DNA of 36,559 bases, from positions 1 through 36,559 of the forward strand of contig CANNDT010000043.1 of NCBI GenBank assembly GCA_947503365.1, given 5' to 3'. A model generated the notes under the pieces. The model worked only from the letters and a program-made list of their open reading frames with translations, was not told the origin of the DNA and made no database searches. This document shows positions 30,349 through 36,559 of this stretch, piece by piece; position 1 is the stretch's first letter, and each line of letters starts with the position of its first letter. A program made the translations under genes and the position numbers. This DNA is from CANNDT01 sp945876205. Its GTDB lineage: Bacteria; Acidobacteriota; Vicinamibacteria; Vicinamibacterales; UBA2999.

Positions 30349-32094
30349 TTACAGGCCGAGAAGCTCGATCAGCCTCATGTATCGCGCATCGGACCGAATC
30401 GGCTCGAACCGCGGGTCGACGGCCATGTTCGGCAGCGCCGGGTCGCAGTCGAGGGTCGCCTGCTCGAGCGCCGCAAACGCCGCATCGTGGTCCTCCAGCC
30501 CCACATGCGCGAGGGCCAGATGATACGAGGGGACGAATCGCCGCTCCGCCATCCGCGCAAGCTTGGCGAGGAGGCCGCGGGCCTCGTCATGATCGCCGAC
30601 CGTCGCCTTGGCGTGCGCGAGCCACGCCAGCAGCACGGGGTCCTTGTCCGCCTGGGCCATGGCGCCCTCGAGCGACTGGATCGCGGCGTCCTCGCGTCCC
30701 GACTGGAGGTAGGCGGCGCCCAGCACGCGCCGTGCGGCGGAGAACCGGGGATTCATCTCCACGGTATGCAGGCAGCGCGCAATCGCTTTGTCGTAGTCGC
30801 CCGCGACGAATCGCACCCAGGCCGCGCTCGAATTGACGACCAGGCAGAGCGGATCGAGCTCGCAGGCACGCTCGGACTCGCGAATCGCCTCCGGGTTCCG
30901 TGAGAGCGCCGCCAGCATCACGCCGAACGAGCGATGCGCGCCCTCGTGGCTCGGGTTGAGGACGATCGCCTGGGAATAGGACGACTCCGCGCCGCGCCAG
31001 TCCCATTCGAGCGTGCGCCTGACCTCGGCAAGCGCGAGGTGCGCTTCCGACAGGCTCGGCTCGAGCTCGAGCGCGCGCTTGGCCGACTGGCGCGCCAGTT
31101 CGAGCACCCGTCTCGGCACGTCGCCGTAATACTCAGCGCGCAGGATGCGCGCGCGTGCGATGCCGGCGTAGGCCGCCGCAAACGCGGGGTCGGTGGCTAA
31201 TGACTGTTCGTAGTAGTCGATGGCCTCGTCAACCCCTTCATCGCCCGGCTTGTTCCAGTGAAAGCGCGCTTTCAAGTACGCCTGGTACGCATTCGCATCG
31301 TGCGATGTGGCGTTGGCGCCGTGGCTTTGCTCCGGGACCAGCTCCATCGCCAGCGATTGAGCGATGCGGGCGGCCACGTCCGCCTGGACCGACAAGCAGT
31401 CGGCGAGGTGACGCTCATAGGTCTCAATCCAGAGATGCGTCTCGCCCGACGTCTCGACCAGCCGCGCGGTGATCCGCACGCGGTCGCCTTCCTGCCGCAC
31501 GCTGCCCTCGAGCAGGTAGTCGGCACGGAGCGTCTGGCCGATCTCGCGCGCACGCTGCGTGCTGCGCTTGAACATCATCGATGACGAGCGCGCGATCACG
31601 CCGATCCGGCCGCGGCAGAGCTGACCGAGCTGCGCGATCATCTCCTCGGTCAGGCCGTCGGCAAAATACTCCTGCCCCGGCTCGTCGCCGACGATCGTGA
31701 ATGGCAGCACCGCCAGGCGGACGCGGTGGCCGACCGTGCCCGCGGCGACCGTCCACGCAGCCTCCGCGGCATCCTTCATTGCGATGAACCGATAGCCGCG
31801 ACGCGGCAGCGTCTCCACGAATCGAGGATTGTCCGCCTCGTCGCCCAGCGCGGCGCGCAGGCGCTTGACGGCGGCGTTCAGGCTGTGCTCGAAGTCGACG
31901 AACGTGCCGTTCGGCCAGAGGCGCGAACAGAGCTCCTCCCGCGTCACGACGAGGCCGGGCCGCTCGAGCATCATCCGCAGGATCTCGAACGGCTGCTCCT
32001 GGAGGCGCACGCACGACGTGCCGCTACGCAGCTCACGCGAACGGACGTCCAGCTCAAACGGTCCGCAGCGTAGCGTCTCGGTTGTGTCGGGCAT
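30349..32094 (-). CDS. Winged-helix (CadC/ToxR-type) regulator with TPR repeats
   Basis: The 581-residue protein has an N-terminal OmpR-type winged-helix domain (about 8-105: GPFELDVRSRELR, EQPFEILRMMLERPG, DFEHSLNAAVKRLR, ETLPRRGYRF), then an ancient beta-alpha domain (about 125-245, RLAVLPFTIVGDEPGQEYFADGL in pieces and ADYLLEGSVRQEG, the FlgO/TolB-amino-like region found in adenylate-cyclase-linked regulators), and some seven TPR units to the end. No transmembrane helix lies between the parts, unlike CadC. ATG 32094 is taken; GTG 32097 is also possible. Acidobacteriota have many such regulators without known signals. It is divergent from the secreted protease-like gene at 32247 with 152 bases between the starts, which may be its target. 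Confidence 0.88.
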   Translation of the reverse strand: MPDTTETLRCGPFELDVRSRELRSGTSCVRLQEQPFEILRMMLERPGLVVTREELCSRLWPNGTFVDFEHSLNAAVKRLRAALGDEADNPRFVETLPRRGYRFIAMKDAAEAAWTVAAGTVGHRVRLAVLPFTIVGDEPGQEYFADGLTEEMIAQLGQLCRGRIGVIARSSSMMFKRSTQRAREIGQTLRADYLLEGSVRQEGDRVRITARLVETSGETHLWIETYERHLADCLSVQADVAARIAQSLAMELVPEQSHGANATSHDANAYQAYLKARFHWNKPGDEGVDEAIDYYEQSLATDPAFAAAYAGIARARILRAEYYGDVPRRVLELARQSAKRALELEPSLSEAHLALAEVRRTLEWDWRGAESSYSQAIVLNPSHEGAHRSFGVMLAALSRNPEAIRESERACELDPLCLVVNSSAAWVRFVAGDYDKAIARCLHTVEMNPRFSAARRVLGAAYLQSGREDAAIQSLEGAMAQADKDPVLLAWLAHAKATVGDHDEARGLLAKLARMAERRFVPSYHLALAHVGLEDHDAAFAALEQATLDCDPALPNMAVDPRFEPIRSDARYMRLIELLGL

Positions 32095-32246
32095 CACAGA
32101 AGACCCCTAGATTGCCGCATCGGGAAGCCTTTGAAAAGCGCCAACGCGATTGTTCGTCACACACTGACGCGGCTGGTCACCTCGATTTCACCTCGTGTCA
32201 CCTCCAGTGCATTGAGGCACCCGCGCGCGAGCCGCACAGTGGCGGC

Positions 32247-32900
32247 ATGCGATTCCCAGCCCTCGCTCCCAGTCTCTTGGTAGCTGTCGCAATTGCGGCG
32301 ACGCCAGGCGCCGCCGCGGAGATCGAGCCGGACATGCGCGTGGTGATTCGGACGTATGACAGCGCGGCGCTGCCGGCGGCCGACCTGGAATCGGCGGTGG
32401 CGACCGCCGCGACGATCCTCGGGGCGTCGGGGCTCGGGACGGTGTGGCACGCGTGTGACGCGGCCTTCGTCCGCGATCGTGCGCATCCCTGCGCCGCACC
32501 GCTTCGCGTCAACGAGATCGCGGTGCGCATTGTCCGGCTGACAACGGATGCGGACTATCGCGGCGAGCTGTCGCTCGGCTACTCGCTCGTCAACACCGCG
32601 ACACGGTCTGGCACCCTGGCGACGATCTACATCGATCGCGTCGCATGGCTCTCCGACGCGGCCGGCGTCGAACGGCGCCTGGTGCTCGGCCGCGCGCTTG
32701 CGCATGAGGTCGGCCACCTGCTGCTCGGCACCAACGCCCATTCCGAGTCCGGCTTGATGCGCGCCGTCTGGTCCTGCGATGCGCTCAAGCGCAACGCCGG
32801 CCACGACTGGCTCTTCTCGAAGCACGATGCCCGCGCCATGCGCCAGGCGGTGCGGCTGCGCGCGGTTCCACAACTGGCGCGGCTGGGAATCGGCGACTAG
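32247..32900 (+). CDS. Secreted zincin-like metalloprotease homologue
   Basis: The ATG at 32247 begins a signal peptide (about 1-24). The 217-residue product contains the zinc motif H153-E-V-G-H157 in ALAHEVGHLLLGTNAHSESGLM. A third His (H165) lies eight residues after the second motif His, two more than in the metzincin HExxHxxGxxH spacing, and a following GLM supplies a Met-turn-like residue (M171). It may be a small secreted zincin or a family member with a different third ligand. Two cysteine pairs (C70/C82 and others) could form disulphides. It is divergent from the wHTH-TPR regulator. Confidence 0.75.
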   Translation: MRFPALAPSLLVAVAIAATPGAAAEIEPDMRVVIRTYDSAALPAADLESAVATAATILGASGLGTVWHACDAAFVRDRAHPCAAPLRVNEIAVRIVRLTTDADYRGELSLGYSLVNTATRSGTLATIYIDRVAWLSDAAGVERRLVLGRALAHEVGHLLLGTNAHSESGLMRAVWSCDALKRNAGHDWLFSKHDARAMRQAVRLRAVPQLARLGIGD

Positions 32901-32903
32901 GGT

Positions 32904-32973
32904 GGCTGGGTCGCTAGGTGGCTGGGGGCTGCGCCTCAGCTACCCAGCTACCTAGCGACCGAGCTACCCAGCC
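32904..32973 (+). repeat. Long inverted repeat of GCTGGGT/ACCCAGC units
   Basis: The left arm GGCTGGGTCGCTAGGTGG plus CTGGG is matched by a right arm with CTACCTAGCGACC and ends ACCCAGCC, giving a long imperfect hairpin just behind the stop of the protease-like gene and about 35 bases before the IorA start. No T-run follows. It is another instance of the repeat-filled spacers of this window and may end the upstream transcript. Confidence 0.65.
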
Positions 32974-33008
32974 AGGGATAAAATACGGGGCGAAAGGACC
33001 TGCCCCAC

Positions 33009-33488
33009 ATGAGCGTTGTCACCCTGAAGGTCAACGGCCGGTCGCACACGGTCGACGTCGATCCCACGACCCCGCTGCTCTACGTGCTCAGCGATGACTT
33101 GGAGCTGCGTGGACCGAAGTTCGGATGCGGCCTGTCACAGTGCGGCGCCTGCACGGTCAACATCAAGGGCCAGGCGGTGCGCTCGTGCGTGACCGCCGTC
33201 AGCACGCTCGACGGCTCCGAGATCACGACGCTCGAAGGACTGGGGTCGCCTGAGAGTCCCCATCCTCTGCAAAAGGCATTCATCGACGAGCAGGCGATGC
33301 AGTGCGGGTTCTGCGTCAACGGCGTCATCATGACGGCGAAGGCGCTGCTCGATCGCACGCCGAATCCCTCGGATGCGCAGATCCGCCAGGCGATGTCGAC
33401 GGTGCTGTGCCGCTGCGGCGCGCACCAGCGGATGTTCCAGGCGATCCGCCGCTACGCGCAGACGAACTCCCCACGGAGGACGGCATGA
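33009..33488 (+). CDS. 2Fe-2S subunit of an isoquinoline-1-oxidoreductase-type molybdenum hydroxylase
   Basis: The 159-residue protein has the plant-type ferredoxin cluster site C40, C45, C48, C60 (GCGLSQCGACTV) and the second [2Fe-2S] site of the xanthine-oxidase family C99, C102, C134, C136 (QCGFCVNG, LCRCGAH). It passes electrons from the molybdenum subunit encoded next door to a membrane or cytochrome acceptor. The gene ends in an ATGA overlap with the large-subunit gene. No FAD subunit is present, as is normal for IorAB-type enzymes. Confidence 0.93.
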   Translation: MSVVTLKVNGRSHTVDVDPTTPLLYVLSDDLELRGPKFGCGLSQCGACTVNIKGQAVRSCVTAVSTLDGSEITTLEGLGSPESPHPLQKAFIDEQAMQCGFCVNGVIMTAKALLDRTPNPSDAQIRQAMSTVLCRCGAHQRMFQAIRRYAQTNSPRRTA

Positions 33489-35842
33489 CCCCTCCACGTC
33501 CCGCCTCCCTGACCGCCGACGCGATCGACGCGCTCGCGAACGCCGGCTTTTCACGCCGCGATTTTCTGAAACGCTCGGGCGCGCTGATCGTGACCTTCAC
33601 CGCCGCCGGCGTGGCCGCCGACCTCGGACTCTCAGGCATCGCCTCGGCTCAGGGCATCAACGGCAACCCCGGCACCGAGCTCGACTCCTGGATCGCCATC
33701 GCGGCAGATGGCCGCGTGACGGCGTACACCGGCAAGTGCGAGTTCGGCCAGGGACTCTTCACCGCGCAGACGCAGCTGATCGCCGAGGAGCTGAGCGTGC
33801 CGCTCGATCGCGTCACGTTGATCCAGTGCGACACGTCGCTGACGCCGGATCAAGGAACGACGTCGGGCGCGCAGTCGCATCCGGCCAACTTCAACAAGAC
33901 CAACCTCGCGCTCGCCGGCGCCAGCGCGCGCGAAGCGCTCGTACAGCTCGCCTCCACGCGCCTCGGTGTTCCAGTCGATCAACTCTCCGCGAAAGACGGC
34001 ATCGTCAGCGCCACGGCCGATCCGTCCAGGCGCGTCAGCTATGGCGACCTTGTCGGCGGCAGGAAGTTCGACATCCGCCTCAACCCGAACGCGAAGCGAA
34101 AGCATCCGAGCACGTGGACCGTGCTCGGCACGCCGGTCAAGCGGCTCGACATCCCCGCGCTCGCGACGGGACGCTACGAGTTCGTCCACAACGTACGCGT
34201 ACCCGGCATGCTGCACGGCCGCGTCGTGCGGCCACCGTCGGTCGGCGCGAACCTGATGAGCGTCGACGAATCGTCCGTGCAGGGCATGCCCGGTGTCGTC
34301 AAGGTCGTCGTCAAGAAGAACTTCATCGGCGTCGTGGCCGACAAACCGTGGCAGGCGATCCAGGCGGCCGCCAGGCTGAAGGCCACCTGGTCGGCTGGCA
34401 CCGGCTTACCCGAGCAGCGCACGTTCCACGACCGCATGCGCAACAGCCCCGTGCGCGACGGCTTCACCGTGAACTCCGGCGACGTGGACGGCAAGATCAC
34501 CGCCGCCTCTCGGGTGGTCAAGGCCACCTATCTCTATCCGTACCAGATGCACGCGTCGATCGGCAGCGCGTGCGCGGTGGCCGATGTACAGGGTGACAAG
34601 GTCACGGTGTGGTCGGCGACACAGGCCGTCCATGGGCTGAAGGCGACGACGGCGATGATGCTCGGGGTGCCGCCTGCCGGCGTGCGCATCATTTTCACGA
34701 TGGGCGCCGCCTGTTACGGCGTGAACGGCGCGGATACGGTCTCCTACGACGCGGCGCTCATGTCGCAGGCCGTCGGCAAGCCGGTGCGCGTGCAGCTCAC
34801 GCGACAGGACGAGATGGCCTGGGAAAACTATGGGCTGGCGTTCGTGATCGATCAGAAGGTCGCGCTCGATCCCGACGGCACGATCGTCGCCTGGGACTAC
34901 GAAGGCTGGTCGCCGACTCGCGGCGGCAGGCCGGGTGGCAACGCGCCCGGCAACGTCGTCACCGGCTTTCTTGCGGGCTTCCAGCCGCAGGCGTTTACGC
35001 CGCGGACGCCGGCTCCGCCACCACAAGGCGGGTTCGACAACGGATCCAACACAGCGCCGTCGTACGTCACGGGGTGCGTAGGCCCGGAGTGCGGCGGCAC
35101 CGGGGTCATCAAGAGCGAGCGGGTGCTCAACCACACCATGGAGTCGCCGTTCTTCACCGGCCCGCTTCGCTCGCCGGCGCGCCTGCAGAACACGTTCGCG
35201 CATGAATGCTTCATGGACGAAATCGCGGCGTCCCTGAAGGCCGACCCGGTCGAATACCGGCTTCGCCACCTTCGCGACCAACGTCTGAGGACGGTCCTCA
35301 CGACCGCGGCCAGGACCGCCGGCTGGGACGCGCGTCCCTCGCCGCGTGCGGCCGCCAGGCGGACGGGCGTGGTCACCGGACGCGGCGTGTCATGCGTCCT
35401 CTACGAAGGCGACAACGGCTACTGCGCCAACGTCACCGAGGTCGAGGTGAACCAGGACACCGGTGTCGTCCTCGTCAAGCGCTGCGTCGTCGCCATGGAC
35501 GCAGGGCCGATCTCGAACCCCGACGGCATCAAGAACCAGGTCGAAGGCGGGACGCTCCAGGGTGTCAGCCGTGCGCTGCTCGAAGAAGTCACGTGGAATG
35601 CCGAGCGCGTAACCTCGGTGGATTGGCGTACCTATAAGCCGCTCTACCTCGGCGCCGAGGTGCCGAAGGTCGAGGCCGTGCTCATCAATCAGACGGAGGT
35701 TGCTGCGATGGGCGCTGGAGAGACCGCCATCACCGTCGCCGCCGCGGCGATCGGCAACGCCATCTTCGATGCGACAGGGGTCCGCCTGCGCGAGATCCCC
35801 TTCACGCCTGAACGGGTGAAGGCAGCACTGCAGGCGCGCTAG
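33485..35842 (+). CDS. Molybdopterin subunit of an isoquinoline-1-oxidoreductase-type (xanthine dehydrogenase family) enzyme
   Basis: The 785-residue protein has a twin-arginine signal, SRRDFLKRSG (R24-R25), so the holoenzyme with its small partner is exported folded. The mature part contains the hydroxylase landmarks GKCEFGQG, DQGTTSGAQS, a YQMHASIGS segment, LTRQDEMAWE and, near the C-terminus, MGAGETAITVAAAAIGNA with the conserved catalytic Glu. Relatives oxidise N-heterocycles or aldehydes; nicotinate, isoquinoline and aldehyde oxidation cannot be told apart here. The start ATG overlaps the upstream stop. It converges with the pair of small membrane-protein genes. Confidence 0.9.
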   Translation: MTPPRPASLTADAIDALANAGFSRRDFLKRSGALIVTFTAAGVAADLGLSGIASAQGINGNPGTELDSWIAIAADGRVTAYTGKCEFGQGLFTAQTQLIAEELSVPLDRVTLIQCDTSLTPDQGTTSGAQSHPANFNKTNLALAGASAREALVQLASTRLGVPVDQLSAKDGIVSATADPSRRVSYGDLVGGRKFDIRLNPNAKRKHPSTWTVLGTPVKRLDIPALATGRYEFVHNVRVPGMLHGRVVRPPSVGANLMSVDESSVQGMPGVVKVVVKKNFIGVVADKPWQAIQAAARLKATWSAGTGLPEQRTFHDRMRNSPVRDGFTVNSGDVDGKITAASRVVKATYLYPYQMHASIGSACAVADVQGDKVTVWSATQAVHGLKATTAMMLGVPPAGVRIIFTMGAACYGVNGADTVSYDAALMSQAVGKPVRVQLTRQDEMAWENYGLAFVIDQKVALDPDGTIVAWDYEGWSPTRGGRPGGNAPGNVVTGFLAGFQPQAFTPRTPAPPPQGGFDNGSNTAPSYVTGCVGPECGGTGVIKSERVLNHTMESPFFTGPLRSPARLQNTFAHECFMDEIAASLKADPVEYRLRHLRDQRLRTVLTTAARTAGWDARPSPRAAARRTGVVTGRGVSCVLYEGDNGYCANVTEVEVNQDTGVVLVKRCVVAMDAGPISNPDGIKNQVEGGTLQGVSRALLEEVTWNAERVTSVDWRTYKPLYLGAEVPKVEAVLINQTEVAAMGAGETAITVAAAAIGNAIFDATGVRLREIPFTPERVKAALQAR

Positions 35843-35846
35843 ACGT

Positions 35847-35963
35847 TCACGCGGCGGGGCGATTCTCCGACTGGCGATCCTTGCGCCTGGCGAGCCAGTC
35901 GAGCAGCGTAATGATGCCGAGGATGAACGCAATACCCCCGAAGAGGACGAATACGCCTGTCAT
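35847..35963 (-). CDS. 38-residue single-span membrane protein
   Basis: ATG 35963 overlaps the stop of the preceding small gene (ATGA). The peptide has one hydrophobic span, GVFVLFGGIAFILGIITLLDWLA in two parts, followed by a basic tail RRKDRQSENRP, so the N-terminus is outside and the tail inside. No family is recognised. Coupling to the next upstream small membrane-protein gene and the positive-inside pattern argue that it is real. It may be a small subunit or regulator of a membrane complex, but nothing nearby shows which. Confidence 0.6.
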   Translation of the reverse strand: MTGVFVLFGGIAFILGIITLLDWLARRKDRQSENRPAA

Positions 35964-36157
35964 CGTTTTCCTCCCGCAATTACGAGCGTATAAGCGATCA
36001 GCGCAAACCAGAATGCGATGCCGGCGCCAGCCAACCCGACTGAAAAAGGCTGCTGACGCAGGAACTGCCCGAACACCATCGCGCCGAGGCCGAGGTTGGC
36101 AACCGCCGGCATCGCTTGGACCAGCACGGCGCGTTGCGGGTCGGTCAATCGTAGCAT
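35960..36157 (-). CDS. 65-residue two-span membrane protein
   Basis: From ATG 36157 the product starts MLRLTDPQRAVLVQAM and has two hydrophobic spans, roughly 18-32 and 40-60, ending GGKR. The first gene of a two-gene operon, its stop TGA lies inside the next start. GGAG stands 10 bases before the ATG. The family is not recognised. The two small proteins resemble in size the accessory subunits that accompany transporters or oxidases, an inference from form alone. Confidence 0.6.
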   Translation of the reverse strand: MLRLTDPQRAVLVQAMPAVANLGLGAMVFGQFLRQQPFSVGLAGAGIAFWFALIAYTLVIAGGKR

Positions 36158-36301
36158 CGTCGATGATCTCCGGCCGTGAAAGTGCCAGAGCCATGCCGCG
36201 CGGATCTCCCAGCAAATCAATGTCCGCGGCTTCGAAGATCGCAGTTACTGCAACCTGAAGGCGGGAACGCGTACGCAATTCGTGACGCGACGTGAAACTC
36301 C

Positions 36302-36323
36302 CGCGGGGGGTAAAGCCCCCGCG
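36302..36323. repeat. CGCGGGGG hairpin at the end of the kinase remnant
   Basis: CGCGGGGG (36302-36309) and CCCCCGCG (36316-36323) form a perfect 8-bp stem with a 6-base loop, directly abutting the TAG of the kinase remnant (36324-36326). I recall GC-rich hairpins of this form as dispersed spacers in Acidobacteriota. There is no T-run on either strand. Confidence 0.6.
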
Positions 36324-36559
36324 CTACTTCGCGGGTGGGGCCCAGTTCGTCAAAAGGGTGATGGGCGACGTGCTCTCTTCTCCGACGGTGACGTTGACGA
36401 GGAAACGGCCGTCGGCGGCGACATCGTATTGCTGTCGCCACCGCACCTGGCTTCCGCCGGAGTTCGACACCTGAGGTCACGGTGGATGATGCCCTGCTCG
36501 TGCGCTGCGTCGAGAGCCTCGGCGATCTGCGTCGCGATGGGTAACGCTTCGCGCTGGAA
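36324..36559 (-). pseudogene. Ser/Thr protein kinase with beta-propeller tail, middle deleted (partial, right edge)
   Basis: From the right edge the minus strand reads LPIATQIAEALDAAHEQG and then GIIHRDL, the catalytic loop of eukaryotic-type Ser/Thr kinases. Directly behind HRDL, near 36472, the match is lost. In another frame the sequence continues as WRQQYDVAADGRFLVNV and ends SPITLLTNWAPPAK with TAG at 36324, which is how the TolB/WD40-like propeller at the C-terminus of acidobacterial kinases usually ends. The DFG motif, the rest of the kinase, the transmembrane part and nearly all of the propeller are missing. The gene's beginning lies outside the window. Confidence 0.75.

Noticed and set aside
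32916..32999. The inverted repeats at 32904-32973 and 13681-13762 as CRISPR or intrinsic terminators
   Set aside because: They have no regularly spaced identical units with variable spacers, and no T-run follows either hairpin.
36217..36480. An 87-codon minus-strand frame at the right edge
   Set aside because: It is Arg-rich, begins inside the kinase remnant in the wrong frame, and crosses the hairpin at 36302-36323; the kinase and propeller pieces explain the region better.

Overview
The window looks like chromosomal DNA of a soil-type Acidobacteriota (Vicinamibacteria-like). The grounds are uniformly high GC, a giant TonB-dependent receptor with an N-terminal carboxypeptidase-regulatory/Cna-B-like domain, a CadC-type winged-helix regulator fused to TPR repeats, remnants of a Ser/Thr kinase with a C-terminal beta-propeller, isoquinoline-oxidoreductase-like IorAB, and spacers made of short degenerate tandem repeats. 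The assignment rests on family recognition only. No rRNA, tRNA or CRISPR array was seen.

Layout. 1-1860: the tail of one gene, a long stretch without a supported gene, and a broken alpha/beta-hydrolase gene lying between two inverted copies of a roughly 70-bp stem-loop repeat. 1863-5144 (minus strand): a translationally coupled four-gene operon encoding a DUF6152-like protein, two related exported proteins of unknown function and a di-haem cytochrome c. It is divergent from a TonB-dependent receptor (5318-8605) that has a good sigma70-type promoter and an intrinsic terminator. 8721-10768: a VOC-fold protein, a third copy of the stem-loop repeat, and a short-chain fatty acid transporter. 10808-17924: a plus-strand catabolic cluster with a 3-hydroxyisobutyrate dehydrogenase-type enzyme, 2-oxoacid dehydrogenase E1alpha, E1beta and E2, an M24-fold protein with an altered metal site, and succinate-semialdehyde dehydrogenase. 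No E3 is present.

17925-21604 is the most interesting part: a small integron. A bona fide IntI integrase gene, with the IntI-specific insertion and catalytic spacing identical to IntI1, reads toward an array of three gene cassettes. The cassettes encode an NTF2-like lipoprotein, an Unstab_antitox/ParE-type toxin-antitoxin pair and a HigB/HigA-type toxin-antitoxin pair. Cassette ends are defined to the base: the 7-bp box that opens each cassette is the exact reverse complement of the 7-bp box at the 5' end of that cassette's own attC. The intI gene points the same way as the cassettes, so the array is at the 3' end of intI, which is the uncommon 'inverse' arrangement. The whole island is bracketed by a 239-bp direct repeat of the 3' end of gabD. 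The two copies are about 84% identical with almost only synonymous changes, but share one uninterrupted 56-bp identical block, which suggests entry by recombination with DNA of a related lineage.

21871-25136: a plus-strand run with a DUF4279-like protein, an exported chorismate-lyase-like protein, a PQQ-type sugar dehydrogenase and a SAM methyltransferase, mostly with 4-bp overlaps. 25148-29636 (minus): a small helical protein, an MFS transporter, a 1-Cys peroxiredoxin and a two-component system. 29618-30311: a wrecked molybdopterin oxidoreductase gene. 30349-32900: a wHTH-TPR regulator divergent from a secreted zinc-protease-like protein. 33009-35842: IorA/IorB. 35847-36157: a coupled pair of tiny membrane proteins. 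36324-36559: a wrecked Ser/Thr kinase gene at the right edge. Three of the pseudogenes share one pattern: both ends recognisable, the middle gone.
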